This document shows positions 52,336 to 61,212 of a stretch of 64,000 bases of DNA, piece after piece. The first letter of the stretch is position 1; each line of letters begins with the position of its first letter. This stretch comes from CAYIHX01 sp964363305 (GTDB lineage Bacteria; Bdellovibrionota; UBA1018): assembly GCA_964363305.1 (NCBI GenBank), contig CAYIHX010000009.1, forward strand, positions 1-64,000, read 5' to 3'. The position numbers and the translations under genes are program-made. The notes below the pieces were generated by a model. The model saw nothing but the letters and a program-made list of their open reading frames with translations, had not been told where the DNA came from and ran no database searches.

Positions 52336-52640
52336 GCCCCTCCCAGAAAAACCGCGCAGACTATTTTCTGCGCGCAGCGCGAACGATTGCCAAAGAATGC
52401 CTCCAGAGCCAGGCCGATGGCGCGCACGATCGAGTCGTGCGCAAAACCCATGATCTCAAAGGGCTTGCCGAGGCCTGGGGTAGTCTATCTGGGGTGACTC
52501 CGGCGCAGCTCGACGTTCTCACTGCGGAGCGAATTCCCTCATTTTACGGGGCAAATGACCTGATTCCCGATGAATACTACACAGCGGAAGACTCGGACCG
52601 ATGCCTAGGCATCTTGAAAATGCTCGGCCTGCTGGACTGA
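52332..52640 (+). CDS. HEPN-domain protein, partner of the nucleotidyltransferase
   Basis: A 102-residue helical protein. ATG 52332 is preferred over 52245 because AAGGAG lies ten bases upstream and the codon overlaps the ancestral stop of the nucleotidyltransferase. Features are SPSQKNRADYFLRAARTIAK, the RVVRKTHDLKGLAEAW segment (the R..x..H of HEPN ribonucleases followed by the typical HDL..L) and YYTAEDSDRCLGIL near the end. In MNT-HEPN modules the HEPN protein is the toxin, kept silent by adenylylation. Whether it is still active beside a damaged partner is open. Confidence 0.65.
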   Translation: MSPSQKNRADYFLRAARTIAKECLQSQADGAHDRVVRKTHDLKGLAEAWGSLSGVTPAQLDVLTAERIPSFYGANDLIPDEYYTAEDSDRCLGILKMLGLLD

Positions 52641-52668
52641 CCCAGCGAACGAAAGGCTCATCCGAACC

Positions 52669-53925
52669 TCACCCCGGCTCTCGAAATAGATCCCCCGCGC
52701 CGAGGGCCTGAACGGCATGACCATTGGCTTGCCCGAGCGTGCCTGCGGCTGACCTTTTGACGTCGAAGTAAGCTGCTTTTCCTTCTTTGAGCAGAACCAG
52801 ATCCACCTCGCGTTTCTGTTTGGCCGAGTACCAGAAGTATGTTCCTTCGTTGGAGCGCGCGAACTCGGACACCCAGATGGCCTCGAGAAGGTTCCCTTCA
52901 AATTGAGGCGACTGAAGTTCTTGCTGGGCCAGGCCCCATACGTTGGCGACGTTGTTCTTCCAACCGTCCACGAGAAAGTAGAGAAGCGGGTCGATGAAAT
53001 AGACCTTGCGGGCTTTTTGGTAGGCGGGCCCCTTTTTGTTTGGATCGTAGCAGTAGAGAAGATGAGCGAGGAACGCGTCTTGGATATGCTCGAGATAACT
53101 CAAAGCCGTTTCATGGCTTCGAATGGGGGTTCCTTCGATGAGACTCGTGAAGGTGATCCGACTCGTGAGTGTCTCGACCACTCGGAACAAAATATGCTTG
53201 AGGTTTTCTTCCGTGAGTCCGTATCGGAGTGCGTCGCCGATGATCCAGTTGCGGTAAGTTGCATAGGTTTCCTCGGAAACCCGACCGAGAGTGACGAAGT
53301 CGCGCAGCGCATGAGGAAATCCCCCCACACGAAGAAAGATACTCATGAGCTCTTCGTGGCTCTTGCCTTTGAAGCACTCCAGCTCGAGGTACTGGCGGGG
53401 AGAGAGAGGAAAAAGGCGCAGGTCTTTTCCGGTGCCCCGCCGACCGGGCAGGCGCTCGGAGCTCATTTTTAGGTCTCGCGCATTCGAGCCGGTAATCATG
53501 AGCGTCGTTTGTTGGAGAAGGCCCGAATTCGAACAGCTGAGAATCGCCCGCTGCCAATCTGGAACAAACGAAACCTCGTCCAGAAATACGTAGGTTCGTT
53601 CCTGTTTGTGATTCGAAAACCAATCCTTGAGAATCGCGGCGAGTTCCCCAAAGCTTTCTAGAGTCTCGCAGCTGAGAAAAAAAATTCTCTGACCGCGAAC
53701 CTTCTCTTGAACGAGTAGCCTGCGGATCCATTCCTTCAGAAGCGTCGTCTTGCCGACCTGACGAGGGCCACGCAAGACGTGGATCTCTCCTGCTTCGAGA
53801 GGCAGTTTCAAGAGGCTCTGATGTCGGTAGTAATAGGGTCGCCCTTCAATCGCACACAGGTGCGGGTCGTCTCTTTCAGAGACACTTCCGAGCCACCAGG
53901 GGTTATCGAGCGAGAACCTGTCCAT
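52669..53925 (-). CDS. AAA ATPase of the DUF4143 type (second of three)
   Basis: A 418-residue ATPase with Walker A GPRQVGKT (53-60), Walker B YVFLDEVSF, a sensor region MITGSNARDLKMSSERLPGR, a winged-helix part and a C-terminal nuclease-like domain with KREVDLVLLKEGKAAYFDVK. It is only distantly similar to the ATPase at 48498. ATG 53925 lacks a Shine-Dalgarno sequence. An extended -10 TGATATCAT (TATCAT at 53940-53935) would start transcription about three bases before it. It is convergent with the HEPN gene. Confidence 0.82.
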   Translation of the reverse strand: MDRFSLDNPWWLGSVSERDDPHLCAIEGRPYYYRHQSLLKLPLEAGEIHVLRGPRQVGKTTLLKEWIRRLLVQEKVRGQRIFFLSCETLESFGELAAILKDWFSNHKQERTYVFLDEVSFVPDWQRAILSCSNSGLLQQTTLMITGSNARDLKMSSERLPGRRGTGKDLRLFPLSPRQYLELECFKGKSHEELMSIFLRVGGFPHALRDFVTLGRVSEETYATYRNWIIGDALRYGLTEENLKHILFRVVETLTSRITFTSLIEGTPIRSHETALSYLEHIQDAFLAHLLYCYDPNKKGPAYQKARKVYFIDPLLYFLVDGWKNNVANVWGLAQQELQSPQFEGNLLEAIWVSEFARSNEGTYFWYSAKQKREVDLVLLKEGKAAYFDVKRSAAGTLGQANGHAVQALGAGDLFREPG

Positions 53926-53964
53926 TCTAATTCGATGATATCACTAAATAATCATATGAAAAGA

Positions 53965-53993
53965 CAAATCAGCGATCGTGAATCGCTGATTTG
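53965..53993 (-). terminator. Hairpin after the subtilisin-like gene
   Basis: A perfect stem of 12 pairs (AAATCAGCGAT at 53966-53976, ATCGCTGATTT at 53982-53992, plus C-G) encloses a five-base loop. On the minus strand it is followed by GTCTTTTC. It lies downstream of the protease gene's stop at 54022. The same 30-odd bases recur with small changes at 57581-57611. Confidence 0.65.
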
Positions 53994-54021
53994 GCTCTAT
54001 CCAGGCTGGATCGAGAGTGCG

Positions 54022-56145
54022 CTAGAGTGCGGGAGTCGACGCGACCAGCGCGAATGGCTGTTTACCTGCCTTGCCCTGGGCGACGCGTATCCCCTTCACG
54101 CGGACGCGGTACGTTCCGGCCGCAGCACTCGCAAGCTCGACCGTCTCGGTGTTGTTGATGTGGTCGTTCGGGGTGATGACTTGGCCCGAGGGCGTGATCA
54201 CCTCGAGGTCGAGGTCATTCACTAAAGCGATCGCCGCCGACACCGCGCCAGGAGCGTCGTTGTAGACAAGGGTCGCATGCAGTCCTTGGCCAGTCCCCAC
54301 GCTCACGGATTTTTCGATCACTTGGTCCGCGCTGAGGCCCAACGATTCATCGAGAAGAAGAGCGGAGGAGGGGAGCGAAACAGCCTGTTGCACATCCACT
54401 CGCCCGTAGCCTTCTTCGATGTTCGGACGCTTCTTTGGAATCTCTTGGTCTTGTCCGGTTCCGTACTGGCCCGGGAAGAGATCTTTCGCCGTGTGCATCA
54501 TGACCGCTTTGATCAGCGCCGCCGAAGGTTGGCCGAGGCCGCGCTCTTCGATGAGGTGCTGGCGGACGACGGCCGCCGCGCCGGCCGCGAGTGGAGTCGC
54601 CATGGAGGTGCCGCTGCAGTAGACGTAGCCGTCCGCGTATTTTCCGAAAAGCCCATCCTCGCCGATGAGAGCCGAGCGAATCGACACGATCTGCGTGCCG
54701 GGCGCGACGATCTCGGGCTTCAAGCGGCCATCGAGTGTCGGCCCTCGTGCGCTGAATGCCGCGATCCCGTTGGGGTTGTCAGACATCGTGCCGATCCGAA
54801 GGGGTTCGTCGATCGGAAAACGTCTCTTCTTCGGATCAAGCTCGTCCACGGTTCCGACTCGCCCGCCGTGCTCGATGCGGTTTTCGCTTGCCCCCACGGT
54901 GAGCACGTTCTTCGCCGTGCCGGGCGCAACGATGCTCCCGGGGTCGACTCGTCCATCCGAGTCAGCGTCGATGCCATCGTTCCCCGCGGCAAAGAGCACG
55001 AGAAAGTCAGGGTGTTCCCAGACGAACTGATCGACTTGGCGAGAAAGGGACGGGTATTCGCCGAAATGGCCCCGATAACCCCACGAGTTGGTGTGAATTC
55101 GAGCGCCAGCCGCGTAGGTGGGCTTGGCCATCGCTTCAAAATTTTCTGCGAAGTTCATGCGCTCGTCGGGAGTAAGAAGGCTCACGGCGTAGAGCGAGGC
55201 TCGAGGTGAGGAGCCCTGAATCCGCCCGTTTGAAAGGGTGCCTCGACCCGCGACTGACCCGGCGACATGAGTGCCGTGGCCGTTCGGATCCTTCCAGCTG
55301 GTTCCGCCGACACCGACGGAGTAACCGTTCAGAATCGTCCCCTGGAGGTCGGCAGTGATGTCTGAGATTGAACCGCGATCGATTCCCGTGTCGGCGACGG
55401 CCACGATCTGGCCTGCTCCGGTCAGTCCGCGCGCGTGCGGATCAGCAAGGGTCATGAGGCGAGTGCCTGATTCGTATCCGGTGTATGAGCCAAGAGTGGA
55501 TGGCGCGGTCGTGGGCTCATCATCGCCTTCGATCATGAGGGTGTTCGCGGTGAGCGCCTCATCGATGAATTCGATGCCTTCAATCGCCGCGAGTTTCGAG
55601 ACGGCCTCCGCACGGGCTGATACCAGCACGTCGGAACCCGACGCGGCCAGCACTTCGATTCCGGAGAGGAGTCGAATGTTCTCCAGAACTGACGCTTTTT
55701 CTTGCTCTGAAGTCAGCGTGACGGTCAAACGAAGTTGAGAGTCACGGGGAAGGCCGGGCGATACCTTCATTCCCCCCGCGTAAGAGATGACCGCGCTCAC
55801 TTGCGGAATTTGCTCTTTCAGCCAGCCGGCGTTCTCGGCAGGGCCCGCGATGAGGTAGGCGTCATCCGGCAGATAGCGAAGCACTCGAAATCCGAAACCC
55901 TCGAGCGCCGATCTCTGGGCTTCGCCCGGTGCTCTTTCGAATTGAACGATGAAGTGCTGATGCGAGAAGCCGCGAACGCTTGCACGGGATTTCAGGTTGA
56001 GTTCTTGAAGCTGGATGCTTTGATCCTGCGCCTGGAGCTGGCCAACCCGAAGATGCAGAACGCTCCCGGCGTTCGCCCCCGTTGAAGAGAGAGTCAGCGT
56101 CAACACGAGAGCGGCTTTTTGATTTCTAATCGTTCCAATAGTCAT
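54022..56145 (-). CDS. Secreted subtilisin-like serine protease (S8)
   Basis: A 707-residue protease with a signal peptide (residues 1-26, SSTGANA) and an N-terminal pro-region of about 200 residues. The S8 catalytic residues are Asp252 (VADTGID), His290 (NGHGTHVAG), Asn389 (AAGND) and Ser514 (SGTSMATP), all present. The last 120 residues form a beta-rich domain (ATLVYNDAPGAVSAAIALVN, TYRVRVKGIRV) of the pre-peptidase or P-domain kind. ATG 56145 has GGGGGGA ten bases upstream. It is likely secreted to degrade proteins outside the cell, as expected for a predatory or scavenging bacterium. Confidence 0.92.
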   Translation of the reverse strand: MTIGTIRNQKAALVLTLTLSSTGANAGSVLHLRVGQLQAQDQSIQLQELNLKSRASVRGFSHQHFIVQFERAPGEAQRSALEGFGFRVLRYLPDDAYLIAGPAENAGWLKEQIPQVSAVISYAGGMKVSPGLPRDSQLRLTVTLTSEQEKASVLENIRLLSGIEVLAASGSDVLVSARAEAVSKLAAIEGIEFIDEALTANTLMIEGDDEPTTAPSTLGSYTGYESGTRLMTLADPHARGLTGAGQIVAVADTGIDRGSISDITADLQGTILNGYSVGVGGTSWKDPNGHGTHVAGSVAGRGTLSNGRIQGSSPRASLYAVSLLTPDERMNFAENFEAMAKPTYAAGARIHTNSWGYRGHFGEYPSLSRQVDQFVWEHPDFLVLFAAGNDGIDADSDGRVDPGSIVAPGTAKNVLTVGASENRIEHGGRVGTVDELDPKKRRFPIDEPLRIGTMSDNPNGIAAFSARGPTLDGRLKPEIVAPGTQIVSIRSALIGEDGLFGKYADGYVYCSGTSMATPLAAGAAAVVRQHLIEERGLGQPSAALIKAVMMHTAKDLFPGQYGTGQDQEIPKKRPNIEEGYGRVDVQQAVSLPSSALLLDESLGLSADQVIEKSVSVGTGQGLHATLVYNDAPGAVSAAIALVNDLDLEVITPSGQVITPNDHINNTETVELASAAAGTYRVRVKGIRVAQGKAGKQPFALVASTPAL

Positions 56146-56283
56146 TTTTTGCGGTCCCCCCGATCCGTAATGGATGATTGGAGACCCGATTTCGTCACTT
56201 GGGAAGAGGGGGGTAAAAATAATATTGTGACGCGGATAGCCCCTAGAGAGGCGTAGGGAGCGGGTTTTCGGGTTTTTACTTTA

Positions 56284-56339
56284 AAATCGTTCTACCACAG
56301 AACGATTTAATGCTATAATCGTTCTATGGTAGAACGATT
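56284..56339 (+). promoter_or_regulatory. Twin operators with extended -10 over the start codon
   Basis: The 23-bp palindrome AATCGTTCTA-N3-(C/T)AGAACGATT occurs twice, at 56285-56307 and 56317-56339, with centres 32 bases apart. The second is centred on the start codon (ATG 56326). Between them is an extended -10 TGCTATAAT (TATAAT at 56314-56319), which would start transcription exactly at 56326. Binding of a dimer at either site would block polymerase and ribosome, so tight repression is expected. Confidence 0.75.
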
Positions 56340-57534
56340 GGATTTTGGCCTCGACGAAATTCTCGATGATCTCGAACGGAGTCAGCAGCGCTTGGATCTG
56401 AGTCTGCCCTCTCCCGAGAAGGTCAGGTTGACCTTCAAGAAGCGTTTGAGTGAAAAAAATCCCCGTGCTTGCCTCCTGCTCGGCCCTCGCGGAGTCGGTA
56501 AGTCAACTCTGATGCTTCTCGCTGCTCGGACCAAGAAGGCGCTCTACTTATCCGCCGACTCGCCCCGCATTGCTTCCTCCTCGCTTTGGGAGCTAGGAAA
56601 AGCGGCCTTTGCGAGGGGCTACGAAAGTGTTCTTTTCGATGAGGTTCATCTCGCACGCAACTGGAGTCGCGATCTCAAGGCGCTCTACGATGAGTTTCCC
56701 GACCGGGAGATCTGGGCCAGTGACTCCAGTCAGCTCAGTCTTCAGAAAGGCCTGGCCGACCTTTCTCGGCGCTTTTTGCGGATCCGAATCCCCCTTCTTT
56801 CCTTTCGCGAGTACCTTCATTTGAAAACGGGTATTGAGCTCGAGCCATTTGACCCCCTCGATTCGGCGCATATCAATCGCCGCTGCCAGGCGGTTCTTCA
56901 GAAAGTCCCCGTGTCGAAACACTTCTCTTCGTACCTCGATGCAGGGATGCGTCCTATTTTCCAGGAGGGGCATTACCCGGAGCGAATGCTTCAGATTCTC
57001 GAGAAAACCCTCTTCTCGGATCTTCCGTTTTTGATTCCTCAGCTTCATGAGAATCACTTTCGCCTCATGAACGCGATCATGGGGCATCTCGCGATGTCGC
57101 CGGTTCCGACGCTGAATATCGATTCCCTGGGGCGTGAGTGGGCGATCGGAAAAGAGAAGCTTTACCGATTGCTTTCGGCGATGGATCAGATCGAGCTGCT
57201 TCACATCATTCGCAAAGCCAGCGATCGAAAAGTGCTCTCCAAAGGGGCGAAGATCCTTTTTCGCGATCCCTCGTTTTATGCCGCGCTGGGGTCCGCCCAC
57301 CGTGGCAATCAGCGGGAGGCCTTCGTCGCGAGTCAGTTCGCAAGCACCGGTCAGACCCCTTTCGCCTCGAAGAACGAGGAGGACTGCGATTTTGTCGTGA
57401 ACGGCGTGAAGCTGGAAGTGGGGGGACCCAGCAAGCCCAAGAAAAAATCGGATATCGTGCTGCGGGATCAGACGGATCTACCCACCAGAAACGGCAAGGA
57501 GGTTCCGCTCTGGGCGGCCGGCATGATGTATTGA
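56326..57534 (+). CDS. AAA ATPase of the DUF4143 type (third of three)
   Basis: A 402-residue ATPase with Walker A GPRGVGKS (53-60), Walker B SVLFDEVHLARNW (about 99-111), a sensor region IWASDSSQLSLQKGLADLSR, a helical and winged-helix part, and a C-terminal nuclease-like end ASKNEEDCDFVVNGVKLEVG. The D-x-V...E-x-G end replaces the usual D...E.K, so the nuclease-like site may be altered. The message should be leaderless, with an operator across the start codon. It is different in sequence from the ATPases at 48498 and 52669. Confidence 0.8.
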   Translation: MVERLDFGLDEILDDLERSQQRLDLSLPSPEKVRLTFKKRLSEKNPRACLLLGPRGVGKSTLMLLAARTKKALYLSADSPRIASSSLWELGKAAFARGYESVLFDEVHLARNWSRDLKALYDEFPDREIWASDSSQLSLQKGLADLSRRFLRIRIPLLSFREYLHLKTGIELEPFDPLDSAHINRRCQAVLQKVPVSKHFSSYLDAGMRPIFQEGHYPERMLQILEKTLFSDLPFLIPQLHENHFRLMNAIMGHLAMSPVPTLNIDSLGREWAIGKEKLYRLLSAMDQIELLHIIRKASDRKVLSKGAKILFRDPSFYAALGSAHRGNQREAFVASQFASTGQTPFASKNEEDCDFVVNGVKLEVGGPSKPKKKSDIVLRDQTDLPTRNGKEVPLWAAGMMY

Positions 57535-57568
57535 GCGCTTCTTGATTCCTGCCCCTCCCTCCCTAAAT

Positions 57569-57617
57569 GGAGAGGAGCCAAATCCGCGATCATGAATCGC
57601 TGATTTGGCTCCTCTCC
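57569..57617. terminator. Long hairpin between convergent genes
   Basis: Two 22-base arms (57569-57590 and 57596-57617) pair with one mismatch around the loop CATGA, in the gap between the ATPase gene and the convergent exported-protein gene. There is no long thymine run, but a hairpin of this strength can act in both directions. Its inner part repeats the hairpin at 53965-53993. Confidence 0.6.
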
Positions 57618-57639
57618 GACCTTGCCCGTGAATCGATCC

Positions 57640-58944
57640 TTAATGCTGCCCCACCACCACGAAGGGCATTCTGCTCGGCGAGAAATACCGAGACACACCG
57701 TTCAACAGCGCGTTGACGTCCGGGTTGTTGTACTCCTGCCCGACCGAGCTGATGATCGTGGTCAGAGGGCTTGCATTGAGCAGCGGAGGAAGCGCGCTGA
57801 TCTCGTTCGCCCAAGAGTATACCGTGTTGTCAGAGGCGACGACTTGCACCTGCCCAGTGATCAGGGAAACTCGACGAAGGGTATTGAAGCCACCCCCTGC
57901 CACATCCGCCGGCGCTCGCTGCCAATAGACCCATTCACTCGAGGGATGAAACCGGTCGTAATCCACTCCATCCGTCAAGTCTCCCAAGCCCGAGGTCGGC
58001 GGAACCAGCAACCGAACCGAACCCAAAGTTCCTTGACCGGGATCTCCGCTCTTGGCGAACGGGGGCACATTCGTATCGAGAAGGACGCCCAACGGCATGC
58101 CGTAAATTCCTCCTGGAAGCGTGACCGCCCAAACCACTTCGTTCGTCAATGCAGCATAGGCGATGGAATGGGATCCGGGATAGAAGCCCAAGCCGGGAGG
58201 CGATCCCGGAGGAGCTGGCGTCAGCAAAGTGTAAGGCTCGATCTCACCGCTCTGGGCGAGGCCCACCCCCTGAACCGGGCCCCCGAAGGTTCCGGACCAA
58301 CGAGGATCGATGGCCGCCAGGCGCCACTGACTTAAATCATCGCTCACCCAAAGACCTCCGGTAAAATTGTCCGTCACGACGACCCCGTTATTAGGAAGCA
58401 ACGCGATCGATCCGGGGTAAACCAATCCGTTAGGAAGGCCGGCTCCGGGTGCCACTGTATTGAGCGGAAGCACATGCTCGGACAGCAGTTGAGAGCTCAG
58501 CCCCCCCTGAACGGAAAAGGAATAGCTATAGCGATAGATCCGCGCGGCTTGAGTTCCAGCCAAGGCAGGCGGTACTCGATTATCGAGAATCAGGGCCTGG
58601 CCATGGGTGGTTCCAAGTCCCGTGCGCTGAAATTCCGTGATCTTCATGGAAAGAGGCACGCCCCAACCCGTCGAGGGAGCCACCAACGAGCCGGCGTCTG
58701 CTCCGCCCACTCGTTTTTTCGCATAAACGCCAGGCGCTTTGTCCGGAGAGGCGGAGGGGACCAGGGCAAACAGCAAAACTTGATCGCCCGCCACTCCATG
58801 AATCGCAAAGCCACCGCTGAACTCCGCAGCAACGTGCGGCGGTCCGGACCAAAGCGGGTCAGCAAGGCTCACCTGCCCGCTCAATCCTAGGCCCAGGGCA
58901 GAGAGCGCAACCATACCTTTGAAACGCAAGATATTCTTCCGCAT
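57640..58944 (-). CDS. Exported beta-propeller-like protein
   Basis: A 434-residue protein with AAGGAG before ATG 58944 and a signal peptide (residues 1-28, LSGQVSLAD). The mature part is strand-rich with regular short blocks such as LPNNGVVVTDNFTGGLWVSD and VRLLVPPTSGLGDLTDGVDY, as in SMP-30/NHL-type propellers, but no family can be named. There are no cysteines in the mature part. It is divergent from the helical exported protein at 59186. Confidence 0.62.
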   Translation of the reverse strand: MRKNILRFKGMVALSALGLGLSGQVSLADPLWSGPPHVAAEFSGGFAIHGVAGDQVLLFALVPSASPDKAPGVYAKKRVGGADAGSLVAPSTGWGVPLSMKITEFQRTGLGTTHGQALILDNRVPPALAGTQAARIYRYSYSFSVQGGLSSQLLSEHVLPLNTVAPGAGLPNGLVYPGSIALLPNNGVVVTDNFTGGLWVSDDLSQWRLAAIDPRWSGTFGGPVQGVGLAQSGEIEPYTLLTPAPPGSPPGLGFYPGSHSIAYAALTNEVVWAVTLPGGIYGMPLGVLLDTNVPPFAKSGDPGQGTLGSVRLLVPPTSGLGDLTDGVDYDRFHPSSEWVYWQRAPADVAGGGFNTLRRVSLITGQVQVVASDNTVYSWANEISALPPLLNASPLTTIISSVGQEYNNPDVNALLNGVSRYFSPSRMPFVVVGQH

Positions 58945-59185
58945 TCGAGATGCTCCTTTTCATGATGATTTGTTGTGTACTGCCCTGTATCGGTCTCTCC
59001 GGATCAGAGATTAGATTTTTCTCAACCCCATGGGGTGCCCTGTCATTTCTGTTTCGGAAATCTCTGAATCTGCTGGCTTTTCAAGCACGATCTTCGAGGT
59101 GACCGTGCTATTCGGCGCGCTGCGTTACTCGATCGCAGGAATGAGCCTCAGAGGCGAGTAAACACCAACCCTAAGGAGTAAAACC

Positions 59186-60160
59186 ATGTCCCCCACCCAA
59201 CCCCGAACTGCCCTTCTTCTCGGGACCCTTGCGCTCGTGCTGGCCGTCCCCGCCAGCACCTGGGCTCAGGTGCCCGCCATCATCGATCCGACGGCTCAAG
59301 GCCTGCCGTCCATGCCCCAGCTACCCGTCGCCACTCTGCCCGACGGTACCCCCCTTCCCCCCGCGGTCGGTTCACTGATCGCCTGGTGCAACCAGGTCGT
59401 GCCCGTACTCGGACGGGCGCAGGCCCTGGCCATGACCCATACCTTCGCCGGCCGCGAACGCGAAGCGATCCGCACGCTCGTCGTCGGAATGGAACAGGCC
59501 CTCAACATGACCACCGTGCAGGGCCGACGCCGCACGATGTCCGGTCGCCTCCTGGATCGAGGCATTCAGATTGTCCGTGGAATGCAGGCGGATTTCCCCA
59601 CTGAGGATGCGCTCAGCCCGCTCCTGAATTTCACCTCGAGCTGGGTGAATATGGTGATCCGAGTCGCCAGCGATCTCGATCGACCCTACTACATTCCCTA
59701 CGCGAACTACTATCAAGGGGTTTGCGGCGTGAACTGCGGAGGCCTCCCGTACTTCGACTATGCTGAGTTTCAACGACGCTACCTCTCGGCGGTTTCGGAG
59801 CAGCTCACGCTGATCACCGACACGCTCGCCAACGGCTACGCGCCGCTTGGCTCACCGGCGTTCTTTCTGCGCGCCACGCAGCGGATTCTCACGCCCGTCG
59901 TGAACGAGGACCTCTCGCAAAGCCTGTACGCGTACAACTACTCGTGCATCGCCGCGGGCTTGCTCGCGCTCGTGCAAGAGATCAGCGCGGGCTTCGGCTA
60001 TCCCGATCAGGTGCAGTTGCTCGTCTGGCGCGTGATCAACACGCTCCGCGACGTCGGCCCGCTGTTCGCCTCGTACTCTTGCGGCCCGAGCTACGCTCAG
60101 CCCGGCTACGGCGGACCTGGATACGGCGGCCCCGGCTATGGTGGCGGCTACCCTCGCTAA
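59186..60160 (+). CDS. Exported helical-core protein with Gly-Tyr-rich tail
   Basis: A 324-residue protein with AAGGAG before ATG 59186 and a signal peptide (residues 1-28, PASTWAQ). The helical core (residues about 65-290) is related to the exported proteins at 39389, 41797 and 44370 (for example GMEQALNMT against LNQALEMT, and VIRVASDLDRPYYIPY against IVRVASDLDQNWYLPN). The tail consists of GYGGPGYGGPGYGGGYPR, a flexible Gly-Tyr repeat typical of surface proteins. Four cysteines lie outside the tail. Its stop overlaps the convergent gene by four bases. Confidence 0.68.
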   Translation: MSPTQPRTALLLGTLALVLAVPASTWAQVPAIIDPTAQGLPSMPQLPVATLPDGTPLPPAVGSLIAWCNQVVPVLGRAQALAMTHTFAGREREAIRTLVVGMEQALNMTTVQGRRRTMSGRLLDRGIQIVRGMQADFPTEDALSPLLNFTSSWVNMVIRVASDLDRPYYIPYANYYQGVCGVNCGGLPYFDYAEFQRRYLSAVSEQLTLITDTLANGYAPLGSPAFFLRATQRILTPVVNEDLSQSLYAYNYSCIAAGLLALVQEISAGFGYPDQVQLLVWRVINTLRDVGPLFASYSCGPSYAQPGYGGPGYGGPGYGGGYPR

Positions 60161-61212
60161 GCAATCGGTGCCAGGCACCGCATAAACAGCATGTACTCGT
60201 GACTGAACGCGAACCGCGTCTCGCGAGTGTAAGCAGCCGAGTGATTGCCCACGCGAATCAAGGCGCTGATCGAGAGCGTTGCTCCTCGAGCCAGCGCCTT
60301 TTGCATGGCGCCGCAGACGAGCGCGTTCGAGCGCCCGCCTCCTCGAAACCGATCCGCGAGCGCGATGCTCTTCATCACGAGGGCGATCTCGTCGCTGATC
60401 GGGTCGCGGTCGAGAAAAGAAAACAGAAAACCCGCCTCGGTGCCGTCCGGGGCGACGAGAAAATGCGACAACGAGAGATCGATCTTCGTCACCAGCGGCA
60501 CATAGAGCTCGCGAAACACCTCATACGGCAGCGGCTCGAAAAGATGGGCGCTCTTGAATACCTCCATGCTCAGACGATACAGCGCCGGAAGATCCCGGTC
60601 CTCCAAGCGATCCGCACTGAAATCCCGAAGCGTGAAACCCTCCGCCTCGACCGCGCGCAGGGAGGGCGCGAGCCGATCGCGCATGGCCGCGAGATCTCGC
60701 GTGGCATCGCTGCGGTAGGCCTCGTATTCCGAGTAACCGCAAGCGCGCCACAGCTCCGGGTAGGTGGCCGGATGCACCGGCTCCCAGGCGTAACGACGCT
60801 CCACCGCCCCGACTCGATAGCGATAAGGAAACCAGGTGTTCACCACCATCGGCCCGATGGCCTGCTTCACTCCGCGCTCCGCAAGCCAATCCTCCGCGGC
60901 ACCGAGCAGCATTTTCGCAGAGGCCGGTACATCAGCCCCCAGTCCCAGCTCGAAGAAACCGATATATCCAGCCCCGGGCTCAGCGCGCGTCAAGGTGGCC
61001 CCGACCCGGCCCACCACTTCGCCCTTCGTGTTCTCGAGCAGCCAGAACTCAGCGGCGCCGGGCGGCAAAAACTGAAGGAGTCGAAGCCACAGCGCCGCGG
61101 GCGGAAGTCCGAGTCGGTCGGCCGCATCCACGCGCACCCTCTCCGGCACTTTCGCAAACACCGCATCAAAAGCATCACGATCCGCCGCATCACCTCGCGC
61201 TAGGAGCTTCAT
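60157..61212 (-). CDS. GNAT-like acyltransferase
   Basis: A 351-residue protein with a GNAT-type fold. An N-terminal half includes WLLENTKGEVVGRVGATLTR and GYIGFFELG, and a C-terminal half reads VAPDGTEAGFLFSFLDRDP with KSIALADRFRGGGRSNALVC, where RGGGRSNAL occupies the place of the acetyl-CoA pyrophosphate loop. The substrate is unknown. Its ATG overlaps the stop of the phosphotransferase-like gene upstream, so the two are made together. Confidence 0.68.
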   Translation of the reverse strand: MKLLARGDAADRDAFDAVFAKVPERVRVDAADRLGLPPAALWLRLLQFLPPGAAEFWLLENTKGEVVGRVGATLTRAEPGAGYIGFFELGLGADVPASAKMLLGAAEDWLAERGVKQAIGPMVVNTWFPYRYRVGAVERRYAWEPVHPATYPELWRACGYSEYEAYRSDATRDLAAMRDRLAPSLRAVEAEGFTLRDFSADRLEDRDLPALYRLSMEVFKSAHLFEPLPYEVFRELYVPLVTKIDLSLSHFLVAPDGTEAGFLFSFLDRDPISDEIALVMKSIALADRFRGGGRSNALVCGAMQKALARGATLSISALIRVGNHSAAYTRETRFAFSHEYMLFMRCLAPIA

